A stretch of 64,000 bases of DNA from NCBI RefSeq assembly GCF_003151075.1, contig NZ_CP029482.1, positions 2,914,001 through 2,978,000 of the forward strand. Direction: 5' to 3'. How positions within the stretch are numbered: position 1 is the stretch's first letter; each line of letters begins with the position of its first letter. The translations under genes were made by a program, and so were the position numbers. Below the pieces are notes generated by a model, which saw only the letters and a list, made by a program, of their open reading frames with translations, had not been told where the DNA came from and did not search any database. This document shows positions 44,982 through 53,853 of this stretch, one piece after another. This stretch comes from Pseudomonas sp. 31-12 (GTDB lineage: Bacteria; Pseudomonadota; Gammaproteobacteria; Pseudomonadales; Pseudomonadaceae).

Positions 44982-45937
44982 GGCGTCACCACCACGCCCC
45001 ACGGATAGCGTCCGACCTTCACCGATTTGGTCACCTTGAGGTTGTCGACATCAATCACCGACACATCGCCGCTGACGCCGTTGGTGGCCAGCAGTTGCTT
45101 CTGATCCGGGGTAAACGACATCTGCCACACGCGGCGGCCGACCAGCAGGTAATCAAGCACTTCAAAGGTCTTGGCATCGACCACCGCCACATGGTTGGCC
45201 GGACCGAGCGCGACGAAACCGTACTTGCCGTCGGCGCTGAGCTTGATGCCCACAGGCTGGACCTTGTCTGGGTGCACGCCCTTGATCTGGAAGGTCAAGG
45301 TCTTGAGGACCTGCCGGGTGGCGACATCGAGAATGGTCACCGTGCCGCCGATCTCCGCCGAGGCCCAGAGCTTGGAACCATCAGGGGCGAACTCGACGAA
45401 ACGCGGTCGCTGATCCACCAGCGTGCTGTCGGCCAGGGTCTGGGTGCTGGTGTCGATCCAGTGCAGCATGTTGGTGGTTTCGCTGGTGTTCACCGCCCAC
45501 TTGCCGTCGGGGCTGACGGCCATGCCTTCGGGTTCGACGCCGACGTTGATCTGGCTCAAGACCTTGGAGGTTTCGGTGTCGATCACGGTGACCAGCGCAT
45601 CGTCTTCGTTGGAGACGTAGAGCCAGCGATTGTTAGGGTGCAGGGCGAACTGCTCGGGGTCTTTGCCCGAGGGCAACTCCTTGATGATCTTGCGCGTGGC
45701 AACGTCCATCACCTGGACCCGATCCGAGTCGCTGGCGCAGATGTACAGCAGCTTGTTGTCGTGGGACAGCAGCAAACCGCGCGGGCGCTGGCCGACGGGC
45801 AGGGTGTCGGTGACTTGCAGGGTCTGCAGGTCGATCAGGCTCAGGCTGTTGTCTTTTTCGTTGGAGACCCAGGCGGTGCTGGCCGCGACGTGCCCGGCGG
45901 CGAGCAGCAGGGCGCAAGAAAGCAGGGTGCGGCGCAT
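44978..45937 (-). CDS. Periplasmic YncE-like beta-propeller of the PQQ-ABC operon
   Basis: 319 residues from MRRTLLSCALLLAAGHVAAS; earlier starts reach into the previous gene. Seven-bladed repeat of the YVTN/YncE type: LSHDNKLLYICASDSDRVQV, LHPNNRWLYVSNEDDALVTV, VSPDGKWAVNTSETTNMLHW, ADGKYGFVALGPANHVAVVD. The family (TIGR03866) occurs only with PQQ-linked ABC genes. It may bind a periplasmic partner of the exporter; ligand unknown. Confidence 0.9.
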   Translation of the reverse strand: MRRTLLSCALLLAAGHVAASTAWVSNEKDNSLSLIDLQTLQVTDTLPVGQRPRGLLLSHDNKLLYICASDSDRVQVMDVATRKIIKELPSGKDPEQFALHPNNRWLYVSNEDDALVTVIDTETSKVLSQINVGVEPEGMAVSPDGKWAVNTSETTNMLHWIDTSTQTLADSTLVDQRPRFVEFAPDGSKLWASAEIGGTVTILDVATRQVLKTLTFQIKGVHPDKVQPVGIKLSADGKYGFVALGPANHVAVVDAKTFEVLDYLLVGRRVWQMSFTPDQKQLLATNGVSGDVSVIDVDNLKVTKSVKVGRYPWGVVVTP

Positions 45938-45978
45938 GGCGGATTCCTTTTTTGTTGTCGTTGTTGTGAAGAACCGGA

Positions 45979-47163
45979 TCAGGGAAAGCGGCAGCTGACC
46001 TCGGGCTTGTCGTAGCCGAGGCTGTCCATCTCGTTGAAGGGGTGCAGGAAACCGTCCTGCGGCGACGTGCTGACCAGCGCCCGGGGCTGGACGATGGGAA
46101 TCGGTTGACGCAACTGACCGTTCCACGGCCGATAGCTGAGCTTGCGACCCTTGAAACCGTCCAGCGGCAGTTGATCGCTGATTTCCAGAGCACGGATCGC
46201 CATCGGATCGACCTGACGCAATTTGCTCACGGCACTGGCGATGCTGCGCACGGCGATCCAGGACGCGAAATCGCGGTCATTCATCCAGCGCCCGGCCAGC
46301 GCTTCGAAGCGTTTCTGCAATTGCGCGGCGCCGTAGGTTTCCACGGTTTTGTGCCAGCCCACCGGGGTCAGGCCCTGAGTGCCGGCGACCGGCCGTGGGT
46401 ACCAGGTCTGGTAAGGCACGTATTCGCCAAAGTCGCCGCGTTCGTCCGCGACCAGCACCACGTCGTACTCGGCGGTCTGGGTGAACAGCGGCATGTCGGC
46501 CTGGGCGCTGCGACGTTGGTCGTTGTCGAAGCTCCAGGCCTTTTCCGCCACCAGTTTCAAGCCGAAGCGTTTGGCGGCGCGGCGCAGGGCGGCGGCGTAG
46601 GCCTGATCGTCCGGGGTCGGGCCGACGATCAGCAGCGCCCGCTGCCATTTGCGCACCACCAGAAATTGCGCCAGCGCATCGGCGAGCATCGCCCGGCTCG
46701 GCAGGCTGTGCAGCACGTTCGGCAGGCAGTCGGTGGTGCGCAGGCTGTCATCCGGGCTGCCGGCGTTAAACAGCAGACTGTCGGGCAGCACGGCGCTGAG
46801 CCTACGCAGACTCTCGACCGGTGCATTCACCACAAACAGGCGCAGACCTTGCGCATGCTGGGCCTTGGCCGCTGCGATCAGGGCGTCCGCGCTGTCGGCG
46901 TTGACGCTGACAAGGCTGTAACTCTGGTTGAGAAAACGCCCGGTGCTGTTGCTGTCGGTGATCGCCAGTTCGGCGCCGCGAAGTCCTGCATCGACCGGAT
47001 CGGGAATCACGTTCGACAGCAACGGGCCGGGGTCAGGTCGAAAGCCCAGGTAGCCGATTTGCACCTGCAATGGCGCATCGGCCGCCTGGCTCTGGGTCGC
47101 CAGCCCGGCGGCGCAGGCAATCGCCAGCAGGTAGATCAAGGCGTAAGGGGCAAGCTGGCGCAT
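45979..47163 (-). CDS. Periplasmic branched-chain-type binding protein of the PQQ-ABC operon
   Basis: 394 residues with signal peptide (LIYLLAIACAAGLATQSQA-AD). Type-I periplasmic binding fold (LivJ-like): VQIGYLGFRPDPGP, GLRGAELAITDSNSTGRFLN, LIVGPTPDDQAYAAALRRAA, DVVLVADERGDFGEYVPYQT. TIGR03863-type protein. An import-type binding protein paired with an ABC-2 export-type permease is unusual; it may sense or deliver substrate to the exporter. It starts the operon and has copy 2 of the shared motif 80 bp upstream. Confidence 0.9.
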   Translation of the reverse strand: MRQLAPYALIYLLAIACAAGLATQSQAADAPLQVQIGYLGFRPDPGPLLSNVIPDPVDAGLRGAELAITDSNSTGRFLNQSYSLVSVNADSADALIAAAKAQHAQGLRLFVVNAPVESLRRLSAVLPDSLLFNAGSPDDSLRTTDCLPNVLHSLPSRAMLADALAQFLVVRKWQRALLIVGPTPDDQAYAAALRRAAKRFGLKLVAEKAWSFDNDQRRSAQADMPLFTQTAEYDVVLVADERGDFGEYVPYQTWYPRPVAGTQGLTPVGWHKTVETYGAAQLQKRFEALAGRWMNDRDFASWIAVRSIASAVSKLRQVDPMAIRALEISDQLPLDGFKGRKLSYRPWNGQLRQPIPIVQPRALVSTSPQDGFLHPFNEMDSLGYDKPEVSCRFP

Positions 47164-47242
47164 TTCGGCACTCCATTACAGGTAGCGCCAGCATAGGAAG
47201 CCTGCGAGGCAGAATGAAATATGCAGAAAGTACCAGTCAGGC

Positions 47243-47258
47243 AGTACCAAGGTAGTAG
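47243..47258 (-). promoter_or_regulatory. Shared ped motif, copy 2 (before the PQQ-ABC operon)
   Basis: AGTACCAAGGTAGTAG; reverse complement CTACTACCTTGGTACT. It is 80 bp from the binding-protein start (minus strand) and 65 bp before the 40-residue peptide gene (plus strand). Confidence 0.55.
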
Positions 47259-47322
47259 CTCGCCCGGGACGGCGCGGTTTTAGCATGGGCAATAACGGCC
47301 ATCACACAGGAGGAGATCGACC

Positions 47323-47445
47323 ATGCGAATTCTCAAAGCATTGCTCCTGCCGTTGCTGTTGATCCTGACCCTGATCGGCGTCGACAAGCTGCACGGCCCG
47401 CGTCCGGCGCCGTTGCTGGTCTTGCCCGCGACACCGGCGCACTAA
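47323..47445 (+). CDS. 40-residue hydrophobic peptide preceding pedS2
   Basis: MRILKALLLPLLLILTLIGV DKLHGPRPAPLLVLPATPAH. AGGAGGA is ideally placed nine bases before the ATG. One signal-anchor or cleavable signal helix (5-20), then a Pro-rich tail. Its stop is two bases before the GTG start of the sensor kinase, so translation of the two is probably coupled. I know of no function. Confidence 0.7.
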   Translation: MRILKALLLPLLLILTLIGVDKLHGPRPAPLLVLPATPAH

Positions 47446-47447
47446 GC

Positions 47448-48710
47448 GTGTCGGCCCTGTGGCGGATCAACCTTTGGGTGTGCGGATTGTTCGCCCTGGT
47501 CACGCTGGCGTGCATGGGTTTGCTGGTGCACCAGGCCCTGGCGGACGTGGAGCGTGAGCTGCAATCCGCCGAAGCGGTGGTCGAATATTTGAGCGAATCC
47601 GCCGAGCGTGATCCCGCCAGTTTGCAGCCACGGTTGACCGGTAGCCTGCGGCATGTGCGGGTGCGCTGGCTGGAACCCGGCGAAGCGGCACGGCTGCCGG
47701 TTCAGGACGGGCTCGATGGGTGGCTCGGGCGTCTGTTGTTCGCCGAAGCCCGGCACAGTGCGCGGGTCCTGGATTTGCGCGATGGCCGGCGCGTACAGAT
47801 CGCAGTCGATCCCCGGGATGAGATCGACGAAGTCTGGGATTCATTGCAGCAATTGCTGGGCCTGTGTGGCCTCGCCTTGATCTTGAGTCTGCTCACCATC
47901 CGCTGGGCTGTACGCCGAGGCATGGGTTTGCTCGATGAATTGCTGCGCGCGTTGCAGCAAGTCTCGGGTGGCCAGCTCAAGGTGCGATTGCGCGCGGAAG
48001 GCGTACCGGAGGCTCGGCAACTGGCGGTGCATTTCAATCGCATGACGGAGGCGTTGGAACAGGCCCGCGCCGACAATACGCATCTGACCCGGACGCTGTT
48101 GGCGGTGCAGGAACAGGAGCGCACTCATCTGGCGCAGACCCTGCACGATGATCTCGGCCAGTACCTGGCCGGCATACGCGCACAGGCCTGTCTGTTGCGG
48201 CTGGTGGCGGATCAACCCGTGGTAGTCGAACGCACGGTGCGCGAGCTGGAACACAATTGCGAACACCTGCAGCAGGGCTTTCGGGCGCTGGTGCACGACC
48301 TCTATCCGGTGGTGTTGCACCACTTGCCGCTGGCGGAAGCCCTCGGCTTGCTGGTGGAGCAATGGCAGGCGCGCCAGGGCATCGATTGCCAGTTGCGGGT
48401 CAGCGCGCAGTTGCCGGCGTTGTCCGCGTCGAACAAAACCCATCTCTATCGCCTGTTGCAGGAGTCGCTGACCAATATCGCCCGGCACGCCGACGCGACT
48501 CAGGTTCGGGTTCGCCTGCAACATCGCGGTGCGCATCTGCGCTTGTTGATCCGCGATAACGGACGCGGCGCAGCGCAGCCACAGCGGCCCGGCGTCGGTT
48601 TGTATTCGATGTTCGAACGCGCCCGCAGCCTCGGCGGCGAATTGCGGATCATCAGCCACCCCGGCGCCGGCTGGGCGCTGGCCTTGAGCATGCCTTTGGA
48701 GGCGACATGA
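47448..48710 (+). CDS. pedS2: Sensor kinase of the lanthanide-responsive pair (PedS2)
   Basis: 420 residues from GTG 47448. Membrane helix 1 about 8-28, periplasmic sensor loop 29-133 rich in acidic residues (ESAERDPASLQP, DLRDGRRVQIAVDPRDEIDE), helix 2 about 134-152, HAMP-like 155-205. The HisKA_3 dimer domain has His233 (AQTLHDDLGQYLAGIRAQ), then HATPase (LLQESLTNIARHADATQV; DNGRGA; GVGLYSM). In P. putida PP_2671 (PedS2) together with PedR2 controls the Ca/lanthanide switch between PedE and PedH. Overlaps pedR2 by four bases. Confidence 0.9.
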   Translation: MSALWRINLWVCGLFALVTLACMGLLVHQALADVERELQSAEAVVEYLSESAERDPASLQPRLTGSLRHVRVRWLEPGEAARLPVQDGLDGWLGRLLFAEARHSARVLDLRDGRRVQIAVDPRDEIDEVWDSLQQLLGLCGLALILSLLTIRWAVRRGMGLLDELLRALQQVSGGQLKVRLRAEGVPEARQLAVHFNRMTEALEQARADNTHLTRTLLAVQEQERTHLAQTLHDDLGQYLAGIRAQACLLRLVADQPVVVERTVRELEHNCEHLQQGFRALVHDLYPVVLHHLPLAEALGLLVEQWQARQGIDCQLRVSAQLPALSASNKTHLYRLLQESLTNIARHADATQVRVRLQHRGAHLRLLIRDNGRGAAQPQRPGVGLYSMFERARSLGGELRIISHPGAGWALALSMPLEAT

Positions 48711-49345
48711 ATATTCTGCTGGTCGATGACCATGCGGTGGTCCGTCAGGGCTATGCGAGTTTGTTGCGGGCATTGTTGCCGGCGATGGAGGTGCGTGAAG
48801 CGGCCACGGGGGAGGAGGCGCTGACGCGGGTTCAGGAAGCCGTGCCGAACCTGGTGATCATGGATTTCGGTTTGCCGGGGATCAGCGGGCTGGAAACCAC
48901 CCGGCGTTTGCGTCAGCGACTTCCGCAACTGAGGGTACTGTTTTTCAGCATGCACGATGAGCTGCCGCTGGTGCGTCAGGCACTGGATGCCGGGGCTTCG
49001 GGCTACTTGACCAAAAGCTCGGCGCCGCAAGTGCTGATCGAGGCGGTGCAACGGATCCTCGCCGGCCACGCCTACATTGAACAGCCGCTGGCCACCCAAC
49101 TGGCGTGCCACCCGCAACAGGACGCCAGCGACCCCCGGTTGCAGAGCATGACCCAGCGCGAACTGGAGATCTTCGTGATGCTTGCCAAAGGTACCCCGGC
49201 ACGCTTGATTGCCGAGCAGTTGAGCATCAGCAGCAAAACCGTCTCCAACCACCTGACCTTGCTCAAGAGCAAATTGCAGGTCACGTCCCATGCCGAGCTG
49301 GTGCATTTGGGGATTGATATGGGGGTGGTGCGGGTCGCCAGCTGA
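48707..49345 (+). CDS. pedR2: LuxR-type response regulator PedR2
   Basis: 212 residues. Receiver domain with Asp53 (VIMDFGLPGISG) and conserved Lys (YLTKSSAP), C-terminal LuxR helix-turn-helix (MTQRELEIFVMLAKGTPARL IAEQLSISSKTVSNHLTLLKSKL). Cognate of PedS2. In P. putida phosphorylated PedR2 activates pedE and, when lanthanides silence PedS2, pedH takes over; same role inferred. Confidence 0.9.
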   Translation: MNILLVDDHAVVRQGYASLLRALLPAMEVREAATGEEALTRVQEAVPNLVIMDFGLPGISGLETTRRLRQRLPQLRVLFFSMHDELPLVRQALDAGASGYLTKSSAPQVLIEAVQRILAGHAYIEQPLATQLACHPQQDASDPRLQSMTQRELEIFVMLAKGTPARLIAEQLSISSKTVSNHLTLLKSKLQVTSHAELVHLGIDMGVVRVAS

Positions 49346-49373
49346 CTTGGTAGCCCGGGCAACGAATTTCTAA

Positions 49374-49464
49374 TGTGGGAGCGGGCTTGCTCGCGAAGAG
49401 GGCCTCACATCCAACATTAATGTCGACTGATACTCCGCCTTCGCGAGCAAGCCCGCTCCCACAG
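49374..49464. repeat. Paired inverted REP (class B variant, GGGAGCGGGCTTGCTCGCGAA)
   Basis: TGTGGGAGCGGGCTTGCTCG and CGAGCAAGCCCGCTCCCACA between the converging pedR2 and pentapeptide genes. Confidence 0.9.
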
Positions 49465-49484
49465 GGGGTTTGTGTGCATTCAGT

Positions 49485-50126
49485 TCATTTGTTCCAAGTC
49501 GTCGGGCAACCGGTGCAGCCCTCCATATTGGCATCCTGAAAATTCGCATAGTGCTGCCGTGAACCGCTGAGGTTGGCCTGCTCCAGATTGCTTTCGCCCA
49601 ACTTGGCTTCTTGCAGGTTGGCATCGCTGAGATTGGCGCCCTTGAGATCTGCCTTGCTCAACCAGGTCATCTCCAAATCGGCAGCCCGCAGATTGGCGTT
49701 GTGCAATTTCGCACCGGAGAGGCGGGCGAATTGCAGGAAGGCGCCGCTGAGGTTGGCGTCCTGGAATTGCGCGCCTTGGGCAAACATGCCCCAGCCCTGG
49801 ATCGCCATCAGCGTCGCACCAGTGAAATCAGCCAGGCGCAAGTTGCTCTGTTGCAGGCTGGCGCGGGTCAGGTTGGCACCTTGCAGTTGCGCTTTTTCCA
49901 GGTTGGCGAGGTCGAGTCGGGCGTGCCGCAGGTCGGCATCGCGCAGGTCGGCGCCGCTGAGGTTCATGTTGCGCAGGTCCTGATTGCTCAGGTTCGCGCC
50001 TTTGAGATTGGCGCCGGGGCATTGGCTGTGATCGGCGATGGTGCAGCCGTTGATGATGAGTGGGGAGTCGTCGTCGGCGAAAACCGGAAGGGCGGCGAGC
50101 AATAGCAGTAGAGGCAGATATTTCAT
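49485..50126 (-). CDS. Periplasmic pentapeptide-repeat protein
   Basis: 213 residues from MKYLPLLLLLAALPVFADDD; signal peptide cleaved after FA-DDD. The mature protein is a run of A(D/N)LXX pentapeptides (GANLKGANLSNQDLRNMNLS, then repeats to about 195) forming a right-handed beta-helix. The C-terminus has CTGCPTTWNK, a CxxC pair. It sits between the lanthanide-sensing regulators and pedE, as in P. putida (PP_2673), where its function is not known to me. Confidence 0.88.
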   Translation of the reverse strand: MKYLPLLLLLAALPVFADDDSPLIINGCTIADHSQCPGANLKGANLSNQDLRNMNLSGADLRDADLRHARLDLANLEKAQLQGANLTRASLQQSNLRLADFTGATLMAIQGWGMFAQGAQFQDANLSGAFLQFARLSGAKLHNANLRAADLEMTWLSKADLKGANLSDANLQEAKLGESNLEQANLSGSRQHYANFQDANMEGCTGCPTTWNK

Positions 50127-50188
50127 GGCAAGTCCTCGAAAGGTGGAGGGCAGCTGGATACACACAAAATCTGTGGCTAACTGAGTTC

Positions 50189-50311
50189 CTGTGGCGAGGG
50201 GGTTTACCCCCGTTCGGCTGCGCAGCAGTCGTTAATCCAGGCAACTCGGTCTCCCTGGAGAATGCAGGGGGCCGCTTCGCGACCCAACGGGGGTAAACCC
50301 CCTCGCCACAG
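50189..50311. repeat. REPIN-like paired inverted REP (class A variant, GAGGGGGTTTACCCCC)
   Basis: CTGTGGCGAGGGGGTTTACC ... GGTAAACCCCCTCGCCACAG with inner GGCTGCGCAGCAGTCG hairpin, between the 5' side of the pentapeptide gene and the end of pedE. Confidence 0.9.
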
Positions 50312-50333
50312 AAAGCGTCCTGAACACAGGCAA

Positions 50334-50355
50334 GCCCCCTGTGAGCACAGGGGGC
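50334..50355 (-). terminator. Hairpin after pedE
   Basis: GCCCCCT pairs with AGGGGGC around GTGAGCAC, directly behind the pedE stop on the minus strand. Short stem with no long T-run; moderate support. Confidence 0.5.
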
Positions 50356-50362
50356 GAGCAGA

Positions 50363-52255
50363 TTACTTCTGCGCAGTCTTGTTGTCCCAACTCGGAATCT
50401 TGAACACCCAGAACGACCCGCCCTGAGCCACCGGTTTGGTCAATTCAGCCATGTCACCGCCCCACAACGGCACCGCGCCGCCATAACCGACGGTCACGCC
50501 GACGTACTGCTCGCCATCCTGTTCCCAGGTGATCGGCGGCGAGACGATGCCGCTGCCGGTCTGGAACTTCCACAGCTGCGCGCCGGTTTTCGCGTCGAAG
50601 GCCTTGAGGAAACCGTCGCCGGTGCCGGTAAATACCAGATTGCCTTTGGTGGCCAATACGCCGGCCCACAGCGGCAGCGCTTCCTTGTGCTCCCAAATCA
50701 CTTTGCCGGTGGTCGGGTTCATGGCGCGCAAGGAGCCGACGTGGTCGTCGTACATGCGCTTGATGCGGAAACCCATGCCCAGATAGGCCGAGCCTTTCTT
50801 GTAGTTGACCTCTTCAGTCCAGTACTCCTCTTTCCACTGATTGCCCGGAATGTAGAACAGCCCGGTGTCCTGGCTGTACGCCATCGGGTTCCAGTTCTTG
50901 CCACCGAGGAACGGCGGCGACACTTCCACCGACTTGCCCTTGGTCTCGCCCGGTAGTGGCTTGGCCGGACGCTGGCCTGGGTTCTCAACCGGTTTGCCGG
51001 TCTTGAGGTCGATGTGGCTGGCCCAGGTGATGTTGTCGACGAAGGGGAAGGCGTTCTGCAATTTGCCGTTGTTTCGGTCCACCACGTAGAAGAAACCGTT
51101 GCGGTCCGCATGGCCGGTGGCCTTGATCGTTTTGCCGTCCTTGTCCTTGTAATCGAACAGCACCAGCTCGTTATTGCCGGAGAAATCCCAGGCATCGTTT
51201 GGCGTGTGCTGGTAGAACCATTTCACCTCACCGGTGCTCGGGTCGACGCCGACCTGGCCGGAGGTGTAGAGGCTGTCGTAGTCGTGGGGATTGCCGTCCT
51301 TGGACGTGCGCGCCCAGGTATTCCACGGGCCAGGGTTGCCGGCGCCGACGATGATGGTGTTGGTTTCCGGATCGAAACTCGCGCTCTGCCAAGGGGCACC
51401 GCCGCCGTGGCTCCAGGCTTCGACCTTGCCGGTTTCGGTGGTCGGATCATCCGGCCAGGACGGCGCCTTGACGTCGCCGGTGGTGGTGCTGTCCTTGCCG
51501 TTCAAGCGACCCATGTGGCCTTCGACGAAAGGCCGCATCCACACTTCTTCACCGGTGTCGGGGTCGCGAGCGAAGAGCTGCCCGACCACGCCGAACTCAT
51601 CGCCGGAGCTGCCGTGAATCAGAAGGACTTTGCCGGTGGTCTTGTCTTTGATCAGCACCGGGGCGCCGGTCATGGTGTAGCCGGCGGCGTGGTCGCCGAA
51701 CTTCTTGTTCCACACCACTTTGCCGGTGTTCTTGTCCAGGGCGACCAGGCGCGCGTCGAGGGTGCCGAAGTAGATCTTGTCGCCAAAGATCGCCGCACCG
51801 CGATTGACCACGTCGCAGCACGGACGAATGTTGTCCGGCAGGCGATGGTTGTAGGTCCACAGGCGCTTGCCGGTCTTGGCGTCCAGGGCGAATACCCGTG
51901 AGTACGAACCGGTGACGTAGACCACGCCGTCGCTGACGATGGCCTGGGATTCCTGGCCACGCTGCTTTTCATCGCCGAACGAGTAGGACCAGGCCGGCGT
52001 CAGTTTGAACACGTTCTTGTCGTTGACCTGGGCCAACGGGCTCCAGCGCTGGGCGTTGGTGCCCATGCCGTATTGCAGCACGTCCTTGGTGGTCAGGTGA
52101 TCATTGGCAATGTCTTCCCATGTCACGTTGCGGGTGGGCGTGGCGGGAGCCGTCGCGGCATAACTTGCCGCGCTCAGCGACAGGCTGCTGACCAGCAGAA
52201 AAGCCTGCACGGCGAGGGTCAAAGGGGAAAGGGCGGGTAGCGATCTTATTGTCAT
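50363..52255 (-). CDS. pedE: Ca-type PQQ-dependent alcohol dehydrogenase PedE (ExaA family)
   Basis: 630 residues from [20 protein letters not shown]; signal peptide cleaved near SYA-ATA. Eight-bladed quinoprotein propeller. Vicinal disulfide in RPCCDVVNR, catalytic Asp357 in [11 protein letters not shown], and Ser359 two positions later in place of the lanthanide-binding Asp, so this is the calcium enzyme. It oxidises primary alcohols such as ethanol and 2-phenylethanol in the periplasm, passing electrons to the cytochrome c550 encoded divergently. Motif copy 3 lies in the shared control region. Confidence 0.95.
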   Translation of the reverse strand: MTIRSLPALSPLTLAVQAFLLVSSLSLSAASYAATAPATPTRNVTWEDIANDHLTTKDVLQYGMGTNAQRWSPLAQVNDKNVFKLTPAWSYSFGDEKQRGQESQAIVSDGVVYVTGSYSRVFALDAKTGKRLWTYNHRLPDNIRPCCDVVNRGAAIFGDKIYFGTLDARLVALDKNTGKVVWNKKFGDHAAGYTMTGAPVLIKDKTTGKVLLIHGSSGDEFGVVGQLFARDPDTGEEVWMRPFVEGHMGRLNGKDSTTTGDVKAPSWPDDPTTETGKVEAWSHGGGAPWQSASFDPETNTIIVGAGNPGPWNTWARTSKDGNPHDYDSLYTSGQVGVDPSTGEVKWFYQHTPNDAWDFSGNNELVLFDYKDKDGKTIKATGHADRNGFFYVVDRNNGKLQNAFPFVDNITWASHIDLKTGKPVENPGQRPAKPLPGETKGKSVEVSPPFLGGKNWNPMAYSQDTGLFYIPGNQWKEEYWTEEVNYKKGSAYLGMGFRIKRMYDDHVGSLRAMNPTTGKVIWEHKEALPLWAGVLATKGNLVFTGTGDGFLKAFDAKTGAQLWKFQTGSGIVSPPITWEQDGEQYVGVTVGYGGAVPLWGGDMAELTKPVAQGGSFWVFKIPSWDNKTAQK

Positions 52256-52509
52256 GGTTGCAGTTCCCAGTGGAGGTTTTGGCCTGCACAGGGTGGTGCG
52301 CCCAGCGTGGTGGCGGATACGGAAAAAGTCCCGCTGTTGCCGGGATAACTTCCCGTGCGGCACCTGAATTGGGTGTGCGCCACAAGCCCTACTACCAAGG
52401 GACTAGACGGCGGCCACCAAAGCAGCATGGGGATTGTGCGAAGGCCGTACCAAGATGGGTGCCATAGCCTCTTCAAAGAGGTTTTGCGTGCAATCTTGAG
52501 GGCATAACA
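52256..52509. promoter_or_regulatory. Divergent pedE-pedF control region with shared motif copy 3
   Basis: 254 bp between the divergent starts. CTACTACCAAGGGACTAG at 52389-52406 is the shared-motif copy, about 104 bp before pedF and 134 bp before pedE. PedR1/ErbR and PedR2 are the candidate binders. The central part also has AT-poor sequence with no recognisable sigma-70 box. Confidence 0.5.
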
Positions 52510-52971
52510 ATGACAACAAAACGCAACGCCTTGCTCGTTGCCGGACTGCTGGCCGGTTTTATCAGTGCAGGCTCCGTCTGGGCCCATGGCAACGTGGTAC
52601 CTCAGGCCATAGAAACCAAGGGACTGACCCCGATCAAGGAAGCCGGCTTGCAGGTGGATGCCGATGGTTGGGCGGCGGTGAACCCGTATCGCACCTCCCC
52701 GGAACACGATAAGGCTGTGGAAATCGGCTCTTCGGCCTACAACCAGAACTGTGCGGCCTGTCATGGCCTGGAAGCCAAGTCCGGCGGCATCGCCCCCGAT
52801 CTGCGCATGCTCGATGTGGGCGAAGCGGGGGATGAATGGTTCGTCGAGCGCGTGCGCAACGGAGCCGTGCGCGATGGCCGGGTGTACATGCCGAAGATGG
52901 CTGATTACCTGAGTCAGGAAGCCTTGTGGGCCGTGCGCACTTACCTGGACAGTGTTCACGTCGAGGAGTAA
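52510..52971 (+). CDS. pedF: Cytochrome c550 for quinoprotein alcohol oxidation (PedF)
   Basis: 153 residues with signal peptide (NALLVAGLLAGFISAGSVWA-HG). The heme-attachment motif is Cys81-Ala-Ala-Cys84-His85, and the axial Met is in VYMPKM. Periplasmic c-type cytochrome that takes electrons from PedE/PedH to the oxidase. First of the plus-strand run pedF-pedG-SoxYZ-like-hydrolase, three bases before pedG. Confidence 0.93.
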   Translation: MTTKRNALLVAGLLAGFISAGSVWAHGNVVPQAIETKGLTPIKEAGLQVDADGWAAVNPYRTSPEHDKAVEIGSSAYNQNCAACHGLEAKSGGIAPDLRMLDVGEAGDEWFVERVRNGAVRDGRVYMPKMADYLSQEALWAVRTYLDSVHVEE

Positions 52972-52974
52972 TCC

Positions 52975-53853
52975 ATGCGCCTGTTCGCTGTGTTGATCAG
53001 CGCCGTGTTGCTGTGCTGCCAGGTCGTGCAGGCGCAGGTCCGTACCTATGACGAAATGATCGCCACCGGGGAGCTGAAAGTGGCTGTCTACAAGGACTTC
53101 GCCCCCTACAGTTTTGAAGACGCCGGCCAGCCCCGCGGGGTCGATGTCGAGCTCGCCGCAGCCTTGGCCAAAGCGCTGGGTGTGCGCCTGACGTTGATCT
53201 GGGCGCCCGCCGGCGAGAAGCTCGATGACGACCTGCGCGATTACATCTGGCGGGCCAGTCAGTTGCACGATCTGCAACTGGCCGACCTGATGATGCGCGT
53301 GCCATACGACCGCGATTACGCGCAAAAACGCAACGAAGTGGGTGAACTGGAAAACGGCCATGTGGTGATGTTCGGGCCGTACCAGAACGAACAATGGCAA
53401 GTCGCCTATGACCGCCGCCGTCTGGAATCGGTGGGCAGCGTCGCCGTGTTCGAACACCACCCGATCGGCGTCGAAGTCGACAGCGTGCCGTCGTTCTACC
53501 TGACCTCGGTGTTCAGCGGCATGCTTGCCGGCAAGACTCACCACTATCCCGGCGTGCCCCAAGCGTTTGCGGCGATGAAGGCCGGCGAAGTCGACGCAGT
53601 CATGGCCATGCGCGGCGAGATCGACTGGCAGGTTCATGAAGCCAAGGACCCACAAGTGACCTTGGCGGAAAACGCCTACCCGAACATGGGCAAGCAGCTC
53701 TGGGAGATCGGCATGGCGGTGCACGAAAGCAACCGTCAACTGGCCTATGCCGTGGAAGAGGCGCTGGAGGTGTTGATCCGCGAGGGTGCGGTCAAAACCA
53801 TTTATGGCCATTACGGCCTGCGCTATGACGTGCCAGAGATGTATCAACAGTGA
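52975..53853 (+). CDS. pedG: Periplasmic binding protein of the quinoprotein cluster (PedG; MxaJ/XoxJ type)
   Basis: 292 residues; signal peptide (LFAVLISAVLLCCQVVQA-QV). Type-II periplasmic binding fold (LKVAVYKDFAPYSFEDAGQP RGVDVELAAALAKALGV) as in MxaJ/XoxJ, whose structure suggests a role in maturing or activating the quinoprotein rather than transport. No permease or ATPase partner adjoins it. Overlaps the SoxYZ-like gene by four bases. Confidence 0.9.
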   Translation: MRLFAVLISAVLLCCQVVQAQVRTYDEMIATGELKVAVYKDFAPYSFEDAGQPRGVDVELAAALAKALGVRLTLIWAPAGEKLDDDLRDYIWRASQLHDLQLADLMMRVPYDRDYAQKRNEVGELENGHVVMFGPYQNEQWQVAYDRRRLESVGSVAVFEHHPIGVEVDSVPSFYLTSVFSGMLAGKTHHYPGVPQAFAAMKAGEVDAVMAMRGEIDWQVHEAKDPQVTLAENAYPNMGKQLWEIGMAVHESNRQLAYAVEEALEVLIREGAVKTIYGHYGLRYDVPEMYQQ

